Shown here piece by piece: positions 10,673 through 22,560 of a DNA stretch of 64,000 bases. Source of the DNA: Nymphaea colorata (Eukaryota > Streptophyta > Magnoliopsida > Nymphaeales > Nymphaeaceae); contig NC_045142.1 in NCBI RefSeq assembly GCF_008831285.2, positions 6,209,501 to 6,273,500 of the forward strand, given 5' to 3'. The notes beneath the pieces are model-generated. The model ran no database searches, had not been told where the DNA came from, and saw only the letters and a program-made list of their open reading frames with translations. Both the position numbers and the translations under genes were made by a program. Within the stretch, counting starts at the first letter, position 1. Each line of letters opens with the position of its first letter.

Positions 10673-11458
10673 ATTTATGGACAAGTGATCACTTCCTAAA
10701 CTTTTTGGCATAATGGCGTCGGACAAGATGAACAGATGATCCTCTTTCATTGAAGCGTTCTCAAACATGGTTCCTCCCCTGTGTTGCTTGTTGCTCTCAG
10801 CCAAGAAAACATGTTCATCTCTGGTTTGAAATAGACATTACATCCCTTTGAATAGGAAGGTCTGTGGAACAATCGAGCGTCAAGGCGTTTCACCAATTTT
10901 CATATATCAAGAACTAAAGATAAGTAATCCCAAGTGGAATTACATATCAGAAGGCAATTACAGGAAAATCTGTGATTAGATTTTGCCATCAAAATGGCAT
11001 TATTCATGAGAACAGTTGGTTCCCAACTTGCAAACTTTGTTGTTTTTCCAGCCAAATCGTAGAAGTCGTCTGGTATTATTACAAAACCAATGAAACTGAC
11101 GGGTTCTAGAAGTCAAGTTTCCTTCAAAATGACGCGTTCTTAATTCTTATGACCTTATCCCTCAGTTCTACTCGCTCACGGCTACCGAATGACGACACAG
11201 AATGCTTTAAAGCCACGCTTCTGGACGGCGCTACAAGCGATCGGAGGTGGTATGAAAAAATTTTCAATCCTTTTTCATTTTGATTTTCAAAGAATCCTTC
11301 AATGAACAGATCTTTTGAAGGACCTGCCTTCTACAAAAGAGATTCAATCGAATTATTATCTTGAATTTGGTTATTGACAGCTTCCTTTAGGTATGAGAAT
11401 ATTTTCAAGAATTATTATTTGACTTGGTATAAGTGTTGTCAAGTACATACATTATCCT

Positions 11459-11688
11459 TGTAACAACCAGACCCACTTTCGGGCTCGGTCCCCTGGTTAG
11501 ACAGATCACAACCCACCCTCTAACTGTTTCGGCTCTAATCTCAAAAAGGCTATGAACTAGAACAATCATTTTATTAATGGTCTCCTTTTATAAGCCCTTG
11601 AAGATCCCTCATAATCTTTGATACGAGACTAAACTTTTGGAGTGTTACAATCCACCCCTTTAAGGCACACGCGTCCGCGCGTGTAGCC
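11459..11688 (-). mobile_element. TRIM remnant: one LTR plus part of the internal region
   Basis: LTR 11,459-11,649 runs TGTAACA...TGTTACA and aligns with the LTR at 7318-7519. It is followed by the internal CACGCGTCCGCGCGTG-type sequence to about 11,688, where it stops. The other LTR is missing. Confidence 0.75.
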
Positions 11689-12005
11689 TATTAAATAAGT
11701 TTTTTTCTTTTATAATCAATGCACTTGAAGACTTTAAGATTCAATTAACAATTCCCTACCATGAGGGGCTTAGCATACATCGAGATTTTGCAATATCAAA
11801 TAAAAAGGCACGTCGTTGGTTTAATTTTCATGTGTTATTTCTCTCGGATGAGAGGCAGTACGATTGCAACACCCTTCAACATTCTTCAAAAGGTGTACTG
11901 TTCAGGTCCCCAATACAACTCAAGACCTTGAAAGTAAGAGATGAGTGAACTGGTTTGAACTAAATATCTAACACTAGTAACTGATCCATTTGCATTCCCA
12001 AACCC
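11689..12005. other. Gene-free spacer
   Basis: No coding signal or recognised repeat. Confidence 0.45.
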
Positions 12006-12180
12006 CTAGGGCTGGGCATCGGGCCCGATAAGGCCCCATATCTTTTTAATATGATTTTTATTTTAGTAATAATATATATTTTATTATTAAAATATATTTT
12101 ATTTTATATTTAAAAAAATATTTTTTATTTTAATGAGGCCAAGCCCAGGCTCTGGGCGTATTAAAAAGCCTTTGGATCTA
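12006..12180. mobile_element. hAT-like GGGCAT element, truncated
   Basis: Starts TAGGGCTGGGCATCGGGCCC, then has an AT-rich core and a GGCC-rich end (GAGGCCAAGCCCAGGC). The start matches the terminus of the complete element at 59,580-59,879. I cannot see the right terminus. Confidence 0.5.
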
Positions 12181-12309
12181 TCTACTCTAACGAAGAAAAC
12201 TGAACACCTGGTATTGTTTTTTTGTCATTAAGCACTAATTTCATGTTTGTCATTAAGCATTAATTTCCTTTTTGATAGCACTGGTACTAAATCTTGCTTT
12301 GATCTCTTG

Positions 12310-12432
12310 CTTCCATGCGGATGAAATATGTTCAAATATCATTTTTCAAAATTTTTATATAAAACAACTAAAATGTTTTCAAATTTACATGTAATTTTTT
12401 TCCCACATAGGCCCCCCTTCGCTCTGCCCCTA
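12310..12432. mobile_element. Truncated MITE of the CTCTGCCCCT family
   Basis: The TTTTTCAAAATTTTTATATAAAAC core and the end GGCCCCCCTTCGCTCTGCCCCT match the family seen intact at 2,515 and 62,388. The left terminus is not recognisable. Confidence 0.55.
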
Positions 12433-12774
12433 AAAATGTTGATTAGCTCAAAAAAGATTTTGCAAGCAAGCTGCAATGCGGCTGGGTTGAGGCTGGCCGG
12501 GTTAAGGGATTGGAGGCCGAAAAGTTGGATAAAGTTTACAGTTCAAAAAGACAAAAGAACTCTGGCGTCACCATGCATGAGCATGAAAAATTTCTTTTTT
12601 TCTCATGGTTGAAGGCTGAACTCTGGCACTAAATCAAAACTAACTAATTGAAAATTTCATTTCTTGACGCCCAAGAAGCTTCTTTAGTTTTAGTTCAAAT
12701 GGGCCTCATACGGCTCTTTTCATTGATTTAGCCCATAGGAATATTCCCATCACTTGTGCCGTCCAGAGAGGGGT

Positions 12775-14121
12775 CACTGACAGAGAAGGAACCAGCAGGA
12801 AACGAGACAGAAACTCCCATGCAGGACGCCGTCGCCGGCTGAACTGAGCACCAAGAGAGAGGCTTCCATGTGCAAGTGTAGAATCATGTTGAATCAATCA
12901 TGAACATATTCAACGCATCCGATCTCTATCTAAAACGGAAAACTATAAATCAGACAAGCAACACAGAATCATTCGACACTTTGCTTACTACTTATATTAA
13001 TTACAGATAATAAATTTTTACCGTAATGCACAGTACTTATATTTATTAGCAATTATAAATATGTACCATATTATAGATGCTGTGAGATTTTTTTTTTTTT
13101 TCTAATGATAGCGTGACATATAATACGGAATGTTTTTAATGGCAACAATATGAAAACTCTTTAAATAAAATGGCCGACTGCGTTGAAGATGACTTCAGAC
13201 TTTAGAAGGCATTATGCAGTTTGAGAGGGAGGTGTGTGAACAGTCGAGCTGTAAAGGCACTTCAAATTGTATTAGCTTGGGAGACGTTCTTGACATAGAA
13301 GGTGGCGTTTGGTGAAAGGAACAAAGCGTTCTTTGCACGCAATGTTAAAGCCCTAAAAGGGTCAACAACATATGAAAATCGGTTCTAGAATGGAATTATT
13401 ATGTGGAAAAGAGGTTTTTAGATTATTTATTGAGATATTTTATGAAAACAAGCTCAAGTTTTGATAATATATATATAAAAACCAAAAAATATATACTTGG
13501 ATATGGATTCTTATATTCAAACACATGCTTTTGATGCAATCCAGCCACCCAGTTAAGCGAAAGAAATCAAATTTGTCGTCCTTCTATTAAATATAAGTCT
13601 GTGTTTTTATAACAGGAAGGAAAAAATATAAAGATGGTGTTAAGAGGAGTGGCTTGGTTGCCAAGGAAAGAATCAATTGGTGGAACTTGAAGCTGGTTTT
13701 AAAGTCAATTTGTCACATCGATTCATGTGGGCACAAGTCATTTGTACTGTAAAAGGTGAGCGCATGATGTACTGCTCTTCATCTAAGTCTTTCAACTATA
13801 TCTCAAACTCTTTCTCTACAAATGATTAACATGTTTTCTAAGTCCTTCGGAGATTGTGAGTAAGTATGAGTTTTCTTCACTCCAGAATAAACCAATACAA
13901 TTATCCATGGGGTTGTCAACAGATCATATTCAAAGGCATTGGTTAAAAAGGTGACAAACTTTGTCGTCATATAATATTTAATGTATATCACTTTTTCTTT
14001 GTTTTTCCTTCAACCATCTATCAACTTTAAATGGGTTTTGTTTTTCCTTCAACCATCTATCAACTTTAAATGGACAACCCAAATGGTTGCATGACTTGAA
14101 TTATCAAAGTTATTGTTCGCA

Positions 14122-14198
<77 letters not shown>

Positions 14199-14720
14199 CA
14201 AAAGTGAACCAAATTCTTTCAACATAATTTGCATCTCTACATCCCAGGGAGATCAAATTCTTAAACCCCACATCCCTGAGTTTCAAGCAAATTAAGTTCC
14301 CTTTTGGATGAACACAAACTTACATAATCAGATTTTGCATTCAAATTGAACTTTTGGCAAAACCAAGTTCGTCGAGAGTATCATATATAATCATTTGCCG
14401 GAGAAAGACATCATTTCATTAAGAAAAAAAATCCTGTAAGCTTCCGACGGATAGATGGGATGATGGCTCCAAAACCCGTTGGTTCTTCTCGTTCAGGGTT
14501 GAACTATGCCTAATGTTGATTCGCACTTAACTTGGAGTGTTTTCACCTTTCTCCACATATTCAAACAAATACATATAAATAAAAGTGCCGGTAATTAGAA
14601 AAGGAAGTCTATTGTAATTATGTGTTTGACTTACACTAAACAATCTAATATGCCCTAAAAGAACAACCAAACTTGGAAGTGAGGACGTTTCATTAAAAAG
14701 AAAGAAAAAGAAGTGCATGT
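12775..14720. repeat. Duplicated segment (partner at 1,785-3,560)
   Basis: Same block order as 1,785-3,560, but without the MITE at 2,515 and with an extra segment (13,190-13,720) that matches 5,540-6,240. It includes a 39-bp tandem duplication at about 14,000-14,077 and a long AT microsatellite. Confidence 0.75.
14125..14193. repeat. (AT)n microsatellite
   Basis: About 34 uninterrupted AT units. Open frames with Tyr-Ile runs on both strands here are artefacts of the repeat. Confidence 0.95.
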
Positions 14721-14900
14721 CATTGTTCTCCATATGCTTTTGCCGCGTCAACATCTTTAAAACTTCTCGGATCAACATTAATTAAATGGATGGGGCAGAG
14801 GTTGGTATGTGGTTGGTCTCTATTTCTAACTCTCCTGGTATCAACCCTTTGTGTCAATAAAAAGAAAAAAATACTAATATACAAATTGAAGTATAAAAGA

Positions 14901-15389
14901 AACATGACTTCAAGATACTAAATACATTCCTTAAACAAGAGAAAAAGAAAAATTCTTCAACATTCACTCGAGCTTAGGGATAAGGATTAGTGTCCCACTC
15001 TCATCCCTCTACCTAAACACTAGTAAATAATTTTAAAAGAAGATAGAGATGTGAATCAATACCTATACGGATTGATCATAATGCTCTTCCACAGTCAAAA
15101 AATATGACATCACTCAGATGACTGCAAAAATCAGAAATTTAATTAAAAAAAAAGTTTGTCATTATCCTCTCTTTCTGTCTTCAATCACTATCGGTAGATC
15201 TTGTCGAGTGGAAAACCCTTGTGATATTTTAAGCAAAGTACTTTCGGCACTTAAGTTTCTAGAACTATCATGCGCGTATGGTCATTAAATTAACGCCGTT
15301 TATCGCTCCTATTTCAGTTAAAAATCCACTCAGATGCGATACATACCGATACCATTGTTTTCCCTTGAGCCATAAAATTCTTTACTACT
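14901..15389. other. Gene-free spacer upstream of the 15,562 gene
   Basis: No coding signal. Similarity to the upstream side of the 9,400 gene begins only at TTGTCGTAATTTTT just before the TATA box. Confidence 0.5.
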
Positions 15390-15421
15390 TTAAATGTTAA
15401 ACCTTGTCGTAATTTTTTGTC

Positions 15422-15428
15422 TATAAAT
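15422..15428 (+). promoter_or_regulatory. TATA box of the small gene at 15,562
   Basis: TATAAAT in TCTATAAATGGCGAGG, identical in context to 9,273-9,279, 134 bases before the start codon, with a CT-rich leader between. Confidence 0.75.
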
Positions 15429-15561
15429 GGCGAGGATCTGTGTTGTCCTGCTGCAAACCCTGTCCTTCTCTGTCTCTCCCTCCTTGCGGTCCTTGTTTCT
15501 CCTCTCTCTCTCTCTCCCCTTCTCTGTCTCTCATTCATTCCTTGTTTCTTTGTTGCTCCTC

Positions 15562-15819
15562 ATGGAGTCTTTATGTAATAGAGACATGGAAAGGGTTCTG
15601 GGGCATCATCCTGTACCAAAGAGGGGCCAAATCAAGGCTCAGATCTTCCGTTCCTTGTTCAGGTCTCTCTTCGCGCTTCTTGTCGTGGCTTGCCAGGGGA
15701 TATCCTCAGAGGATGTCGATCCTTCTGTTCAGGAAGCGATTGCCCTTCTCAATTCTTGCTCAACTCAGACCGTCTCAGACCCGTCGGGGAGCGATTCCCA
15801 CATGGTCAGGGTCAGTTAA
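15562..15819 (+). CDS. Small protein with PKRGQIK core, 85 residues, unknown function
   Basis: Tandem paralogue of the gene at 9,400, with the same length, core (PKRGQIKAQIFRS), leader and poly(A) position. By eye the two coding regions differ at about a dozen bases. Seven change amino acids (for example Gly-Cys to Arg-Val at residues 11-12, Glu to Ala and Trp to Cys in the middle), four are silent, and the stop codon is TAA here and TGA there. No indel or premature stop breaks either frame. An in-frame ATG lies on the TATA box at 15,427, but I take 15,562 for the same reasons as in its partner. Function unknown. It could instead be a decaying duplicate that has not yet acquired a stop. Confidence 0.65.
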   Translation: MESLCNRDMERVLGHHPVPKRGQIKAQIFRSLFRSLFALLVVACQGISSEDVDPSVQEAIALLNSCSTQTVSDPSGSDSHMVRVS

Positions 15820-16563
15820 CAGAAACCATTCTGGCTTCCTCTGCAAAGACTGTTTTCAGTTGAAGGGGAGAGATTTTACTGTTGATCAGTTAGAAGTTGA
15901 TGGTCCTTATCTGGAAGTTTGATGGATTCCTTTTCTTTTCGTGTTTCCGCTTGTGTTTTGATTCGGCTGAGTTTTTGGTAAAATGGTTTCTGGAAATTAG
16001 GATTTCATTGGTTAGTTACAAACTTACAATAATATGCTTTTTGCAAAAGAAAAGTGTCCCTTCTTTTTTAAAGAAAGTAATTCTCTCCCAGAGGGCATCA
16101 TCTCTGCCCAAAAAAAAAAAAAAGGAGACAAAAAGAGGAGATCAGCCCTCCACTTATCTACCTTGAAATCGACTCAGCAGTTCGGATTCTCATCCTGGAC
16201 TCGAAGGACTCTTGTGTACTCAAAATTTTTGGGCAAGTACACGAAGAGTCTGACCGTAGATTCTGCAACAGCTCTACCAATATTTTTTTTTGGGGGTTAG
16301 AGCAAGCACCTTTTCTGCTTTAGAGAAGTGGGAGAAGTTAGTAGGTTTTTTTTTTCTCCCTTTTACACTTGTTTACATGTAATAATTATCCTCTCTGTAC
16401 TGCTTTTTTCTCAAGTATCAGAGAGGATCTCTGTTTTAGCCTGTTCAATGTAAGGTTTTCTGTTTTGGGGTTGGCTCTTGGAGGATGAATTATGTAACAG
16501 TGTGTTCCCAAAGTCTTTCTAAACTTGGGTCTTGTTAATTATGTTGTATAGATCATCCATGGA

Positions 16564-16569
16564 AATAAA
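16564..16569 (+). terminator. Candidate poly(A) signal for the 15,562 gene
   Basis: AATAAA in CCATGGAAATAAATTGTTC, same context as 10,191. Confidence 0.55.
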
Positions 16570-16939
16570 TTGTTCATTCTTAGTGTCATGATATCTTGTC
16601 AAAGATGTACTGTGCTTGGAAGGAAAAAGAAAGGCTGCTAAATCAGTTGATGGCCAAACCTTGTTGTATTTAAAGCAACAATAAGAATATGGGCATGGTC
16701 TTTCACACACACACACACACCCCACACACACAGAGGAACTGGAGCTATCACTCAAACAGTCATGGTTTGGTCCTCATAAAGTACTCTTCTGCAAACCATG
16801 TTTCAAGTGTACAGACAACCTGTGGTTAAGGAGGTTCACTCTGCGCTGTTTGTGTCAACCCCAAGTATTGGGGAAAAGAAAATCATGGGATTAAATTTTG
16901 ATATCAGAAGAACAATCATATTTGAGGGGGAGGGGATAG

Positions 16940-17194
16940 TATTAGAACGAGCAGGTAAAATAGAAAACTGTAAAAGAAGAAGAAAGACCAAGAGGATTTA
17001 CGTGGTTCAACTTTAGTGCCTACACCCGCGCTAGAAAGGGAGGAGAATTCTTCATTCTTACTCTAGTCAGGGATACATAGAGATGTTATAAATAATACAT
17101 AAGAAATAGAAAAAGGATCACCAGCCAACGGTCTTGAATATCATAACAAAAATAGTTGAGCAGCCATAAGCCTTTCTGAAATAATGACCCAACA
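16940..17194 (-). mobile_element. Probable copia-type solo LTR
   Basis: The minus strand begins TGTTGGGTCATTATTTC, contains GAACCACGTAAATCCT and ends CTCGTTCTAATA, about 255 bases. The start, internal motif and length are typical of plant copia LTRs, with the final CA mutated to TA. No matching 5-bp duplication remains. The same insertion, internally deleted, is at 10,552, so it predates the segmental duplication. Confidence 0.5.
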
Positions 17195-17955
17195 TCTCTA
17201 AGAAATCCATGACAAGAGATCACTTCCTAAACTTGCGTAACAGATAGGAGTGAATTTTGCCATAATGGCGTCGGACAAGATGAACAGATTACAGATGATC
17301 CTCTTTCATTGAAGCGTTCTCAAACATGGTTCCTCCCGTGTTGCTTGTTGCTCTCAGCCAAGAAAACATGTTCATCTCTGGTTTGAAATAGACATTAGAC
17401 CTCTTTTGAATAGGAAGGTCTGTGGAACAATCGAGCGTCAAGGCGTTTCACCAATTTTCATATATCAAGAAAAAGTAATCCCGAGTGGAATTACATATCA
17501 GAAAGCAATTACAGGAAAATCTGTGATTAGATTTTGCCATCAAAATGGCATTATTCATGAGAACAGTTGGTTTCCAACTTGCAAACTTTGTTATTTTCCC
17601 AACCAAATCGTAGAAGTGAAGTCTAGTCTTATTACAAAACCAATGAATCTAACGGGTTCTAGAACGCAGAGAGACAGAGACAGACAAAGAGAGGACTTGG
17701 TTCAAGTCTCCTTCAAAATGACGCGTTCTTAATTCTTATGATCTTATCCCTCAGTTCGACTCGCTCACGGCTACCGAATGACGAGCAGGTCAACTGTTTC
17801 AAAGTCTTCGACGACACACAGAAGCCTTCAAAGCCACGGTTCTGGACGACGCTACAAACGATCGGAGGTGGTATGAAAAAGTTTTCAATCCTTTTTCTTT
17901 TTGATTTTCAAAGAACCTTTCAAGGAACAGATCATTCGACAGAAGATACTCAATC

Positions 17956-20039
17956 GATCTCTGACCGCCCTGCTAATTTAGAAAGGATGACGCCATGATA
18001 AGCTTACACAGTACAGAGTAACAGGATTTAACTCTTAGATCGGAAATCGTCTTCACCTCATGACCTTTCTTTACCTCTTTTCTTACCAAGCTTTTCTTTA
18101 GTTGATGGCTGAAAATTATGCCACTCTTTGCCTGAACCACAAACGGATAAATGATTTATACTGTGTAAACCATTTATATTTTTTGTTCGAGCTCTAACTT
18201 AAGCGTTTGAAGTTTGTAATATATTTTCTGGTTGTTCTTGTTGATGACATATAAATGTATAGACTCGGTAACAGCAACAGAGATTGAACGCTTGGAGTTC
18301 AGCATTCATGAATGGTCGGTTGCCTAATGACGGAAATGTCCTCAGCCAAACTCTAGGAATGCTGAAAAATAACCACCCTTTACAGGGACAAAATTGGGAA
18401 GATGAAAATAAATGAAAGGACAGAAATGCCGTTATCTTTTTCTGAAATGTCAAAAGCACCCCTATCTTTTTCTGAAATGGCAAAAGCACCCCTCAGATGC
18501 CACGTGGTGAATTGTTTTTGGGATGTCAAGAGAACGTCTTACCATGACACAAGCAGCGTTCTAACTAAAAAAGATAAAATTATCCCAAAAGATAAAAAGT
18601 TTCTGGTTTAATTCTCACTACGGTCAACCCCCATCATAAATCAAAGCAGATAACAATCTTATATAGGAATACAAGTCCAATAGTTTTATGCCAATGGTCT
18701 GATGAGGGAAAAAGTCTCTCAATCTGAATACAGTTTCCCTATAAGTCACAAACGCGTAAACAAAAGATACTAGAAATATTAAAATCAATGAAAGCAACAT
18801 GAATGGTATTGGGCATTTAAAAGAATAATTTCACAAAATACATTAATAGTATTCAGGATCATTATTGTCATCATTTTTTTGGTAGATGGGGAAACCCACC
18901 ACCACTTAAGGTCAAAGCCATTACTCAATTCCTTTTTAAGTACAAGCTACTCGTCTTTTTGGAATACAGTGTCTGCAGTTTTTTTTGTGCTGTCATCGCC
19001 GTGCTTCAACTTGCATATCAGTGGTTTTTTTTTATGGTATATAAAAAGTTAAAAGTTAACTTTTTGATGATTCAAAACAGTTGGTAGCTACCAACTCCTG
19101 CCCTGACCGTTACACCAACCCTCTCAAGGACATTGTTGTCGCATTCGAGTCAAGCGACAATAGACCAACCAAGATAAGGAGAGAGGTTTCCCAACATCCA
19201 AACCTTTTATTATTTTCTTTCTTTTTTGTGAGGGGGCAATTTATTGCTCACATAACTCTTCATCAAATTAAGAATAACATTTCATTCAAACAGTATTATT
19301 TCCTTTTAAAAAAGTTATGACTGGTGTTAGATTTTTTTCGATGATGCCCTTCATTGAAATTTAATAAGCAAGATTAACAAAGTAATAATGAGAAAATGTA
19401 TGGTAAGGACATCGTGTTTTGACATTAAAGAGGTAATTACGACCAGAAAACGCTTTGACAAAAAAGTATTATGTTTTTGAAATATATATTCTTAATTAAA
19501 TACTAACGGAAGAGGTCATATAATTCTGGATGGAGTTCTTAATACCTACATGAATAACATCATTTCATTAAGTTTCTTAAAACAAAACATTATACTGTTA
19601 AAATTATATATATATTTCAATAAGACCATGTTTTTCTTGTCAACCACTCCCTAAGTATAATAAATTAAACCAACTTAGCTTAGCGAGTAATTTCTTCGTT
19701 ATCAAATTAAAGAAAAAAAATACACATGAAAAAAAAATAAAATCATGAAAAACTGGATCAGGATCCATTTCTCTGCAGGCTGAACCACATGCAGGGCTCG
19801 ACTGGGTGAGGGCGGAGCTGGTGCAGGTGACTCTCTCCTTTGCCGCTTAACACAGCCAGTAATTCACTGCCACCACTGCCTGCCTTTACGTTGCAGATGA
19901 GATCGTTCAAGAGATAGGCCTCCGGCCATATCCCCACCGATACAACAGAAGGTTCCAGAAAATCCTTCTTCTTCTTCTTCATCCTCCTCTGCTGTCTTCC
20001 GTCATTCTTCTACTGTAATACAATTACGTACAGACATTG
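17956..20039. other. Gene-free stretch; small tandem repeat inside
   Basis: Contains a 30-bp near-perfect tandem duplication (about 18,433-18,492, unit TATCTTTTTCTGAAATG...). At 19,755-20,040 a more GC-rich stretch with CT/TTC runs could be the leader of the gene at 20,052. No other gene supported. Confidence 0.5.
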
Positions 20040-20051
20040 TGAGGTGTTCAT

Positions 20052-20294
20052 ATGGGGCGTCTACCTCCAAAGAGAGGACAAGTGAAGGCTCACATCTTCC
20101 ATTCGATGGTGAGAGAGGCGGCGGACTTCGTCTCTAAGTCAGCGGTGGCCGTGAGGGCAAGTTGGTCGAATTTCCTGCAGCAGGCTCACCTGGTCCGTCT
20201 GTTTCAGGCTCTCCCTCTGAAGATGAGAGGGTGGTGTTGGCATTCTCTTCCAAGGTTTCCCTTTTGCTTCTCTCTCGGCTTCTCTGTTGGATGA
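20052..20294 (+). CDS. Divergent member of the PKRGQ[IV]K small-protein family, 80 residues
   Basis: The protein opens MGRLPPKRGQVKAHIFHS, so the family core lies at residues 6-16 and the usual 20-residue N-terminus is missing. An in-frame TGA at 20,040 excludes an upstream start. After about residue 36 the frame continues into a Trp/Phe/Leu-rich tail unlike the other copies. A second frame, open from 20,162, instead reads an Ala-Gly-Ser-Pro-rich and acidic tail (PSVSGSPSEDE) that looks more like the family. A frameshift near 20,150-20,162, or an unrecognised splice, is therefore possible. No TATA box is visible close upstream. It is not in a tandem array. Confidence 0.5.
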   Translation: MGRLPPKRGQVKAHIFHSMVREAADFVSKSAVAVRASWSNFLQQAHLVRLFQALPLKMRGWCWHSLPRFPFCFSLGFSVG

Positions 20295-20930
20295 TTCACG
20301 GGAGTTCTACTTCTTTCATGGATCTTTTATCTTTTTGCTTTTTTTGTCTCTTGATCTTCTTCCTCTACTTTTGGCTCCTGTTTCTTGGGCAGTAAGTTTG
20401 TTTTCAGAAACGGGTTTTGCTACTTTCTTTTTGTAATTTGTAATCAAAAGAATGAGATATTAATTCATTTGCTTTTTGTCTTTCTTTTTCTTTTTTGAAG
20501 AAAAATTTGTTTCTTTCCTTTTCATTTCTTCTGGCATTGAACTGGAGAACTTTTGAGCTTTTTGTACGATAGTGGCGGCTTTACTAGTGCCGCCGCTTTC
20601 CTGGTAACATAGAGAATTCTGTTCCTCTACGTCTCTTTTCTCAGTCTTGCTTTTTCCTTTTTGGCTTCATTACCTCTTAACGTTAATTTAGTTGTCCGGT
20701 GAGAGTAGTGCAATCGGTTGAGTTACTGGTGTGTTATAATTTTTTAGTTAAATTTTTGGAGGGTGTTATCACGATGGTATTGAAGAATAGTGTTGATCTT
20801 GAAATTATGCCCACGATTCTTATAAATTTAAGATGGATTTCTGACTAAATCAGACTCTCAAGTCTAAGATCCGTGACAATCAAATGCCCTCTTAAAGATG
20901 ATCTGAACGTATTATTTGAAGGTTTAATAT
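20295..20930. other. 3' flank of the 20,052 gene, T-rich
   Basis: T-rich sequence with no further conserved frame. A membrane-like Leu/Phe run encoded just after 20,162 in the second frame comes from this T-richness. Confidence 0.45.
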
Positions 20931-20976
20931 CCAATGCAGACAACACTAGATCAAGTATGGTTTTTCCAGTATTTCC

Positions 20977-21186
20977 AGGTGAATGGGAGAGACTCACTGT
21001 TCGACAGGGTGAGGCCCGAAGCTGGCACTCAACCCTTTGTCTTTTCAGGTGAATGGGAGAGACTCACTGCTCGACAGGGTGAGGCCCGAAGCTGGCACCC
21101 AACCCTTTGTCTTTCCAGGTAAATGGGAGAGACTCACTGTTTGACAGGGTGAGGCCCGAAGCTGGCACCCAACCCTTTGTCTCTCT
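20977..21186. repeat. Three tandem 70-bp repeats
   Basis: Units 20,977-21,046, 21,047-21,116 and 21,117-21,186 start AGGTGAATGGGAGAGACTC and differ at only a few bases. The sequence ATCAAGTATGG occurs just before the first copy and again just after the last. Because 70 is not a multiple of three, the short ORF across it reads each unit in a different frame. Confidence 0.92.
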
Positions 21187-21654
21187 ACATCAAGTATGGC
21201 TTTCTGCATATTTGACAAAAAATGTACATTTTCAGCACCTATAGAACATCCTCTAAAATGATAAAAAAGGAAAAAGAGAATTGTTTTGGAAGCAGAAATC
21301 ATCACTCAATTGTTATCTCATGTAGATATAATTCATGAAATGCCCAACTTTTGATGCATCTATTCTTAAAGGTTGAAGAGATTTTTTTTATAAAGCTAGA
21401 GGAATCTACCACTTGTGAATGTCATGAAGTCAGTTAGAGGGGTGCCACAAGTTCGAAGCCTATACGGTTATCTTTGCTGCAATGTCATGACGAGCCACCC
21501 TTTCAAATAGTGAAGGAGATTTGAGTTTTACCAATAACTTAAAGCTTATAAGCTCCCTGTCAAAGATGAAGTTCAACCAAAGTGAAAGTGAAACCTTGGG
21601 GTGATGACGACGAAGAAAGCTCTCATGGTGCAGAATTATGTTTCGGGTGAGTAG

Positions 21655-21822
21655 GGGGGAACCCACCACCCATGTGAAAAGCTGAAACCCTTTTATTCCT
21701 CTTGCCTTTGGGGTCTATAGTTGCATTAGGAACCGGGTGAACCACTAATTGTAGTTCAGAGAAGTAGCACCAACAAGAATCGAATTGATGCCCGCAAGCC
21801 CAACCAACTATGCTGCACTGCT
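21655..21822 (-). mobile_element. tRNA-derived SINE
   Basis: The minus strand carries an A box (GCAGCATAGTTGG, 21,816-21,804) and a B box (AATTCGATTCTTG, 21,786-21,774), followed by GTGCTACTTCTCTGAACTA. The same order and wording occur at 38,726 and 43,120, which makes this a dispersed SINE family. A further degraded piece (TAGCACTCATGGGAATGGAAC) is at about 21,920. Confidence 0.65.
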
Positions 21823-22560
21823 CAAGCATGATGGGGAATTATATCTTCTTGCATATAAACTCATTTTTCCCTCCAGGGAAGCATCAAAACCTAGCTGCGA
21901 ATGAACAACATAAAAGAGTAGCACTCATGGGAATGGAACGGACAATTGGGCTTTCACCAGCTCACCAACCCGACCCGTATACTTTGGGGTTGGTGAAGAA
22001 TTATGTTGCGAATAGTAAAAACATTAGGCCAAAAGTATATCCCAACCTAAGTTTAACTTTATGCCTTTCCTACATTAATGTATGCTCTTTATCCCGTCTC
22101 AACTTGATACCGTTTACTCGTTAATGCATGCCCAAGTTGATTAAGTGATTCCTTTCCCAAGATTCGAGCATATCTAGTGTTGGAGCCTGCTTTCTTGTAC
22201 CACCAGCAGGCGTGCATATGGAAAATAGCACATCCATGCAACACAGTTGGTGTGAATTATACATGCCAACATTCTATCAGATTTAGCTAGTTAAGCACAT
22301 ATCATGCTCTTATTGTGGTGTCCAAATGGATTCACTTCCTCCAACCAGAGTTGCTGGTATTTGCCTGTGTGAGGCTCACAAGTAGGAATAGGGTCGGGAC
22401 AAATACCCAAGTTGGATATAGAAAAATTTTTAACACTCGATCAAATTATAATTTAAGAAATGATATCCATTGAGATTTTTCTTTGAATTTAAATAAATAT
22501 CCGATTGGATTCAGATTTAGTTTTAAATAAATATCTTATATCCAATATCTACATAGTTTA

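Larger units (their letters stand above)
9231..11345 (+). repeat. Array-1 duplication unit, second copy
   Basis: Aligns with 15,390-17,955 through promoter, coding region, 3' flank and beyond, ending near the CTACAAGCGATCGGAGGTGG block at 11,231. Relative to the partner it lacks about 210 bases near 9,815 and about 140 bases inside the LTR remnant near 10,672. The two units share a TATA box, coding frame and poly(A) signal. Confidence 0.85.
15390..17955 (+). repeat. Array-1 duplication unit, third copy
   Basis: Partner of 9,231-11,345 and of 1-1,165. It is the longest version, with the complete LTR-like insertion (16,940-17,194) and the segment at 15,990-16,190 that the second copy lacks. 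Similarity fades after the ACAAACGATCGGAGGTGG block at about 17,857. Confidence 0.85.

Noticed and set aside
10388-10804. 138-codon minus-strand frame
   Set aside because: Runs across an LTR remnant; the sister copy at 16,800-17,300 does not keep it.
14049-14295. Open frames with long Tyr-Ile runs on both strands
   Set aside because: Direct translation of an AT microsatellite.
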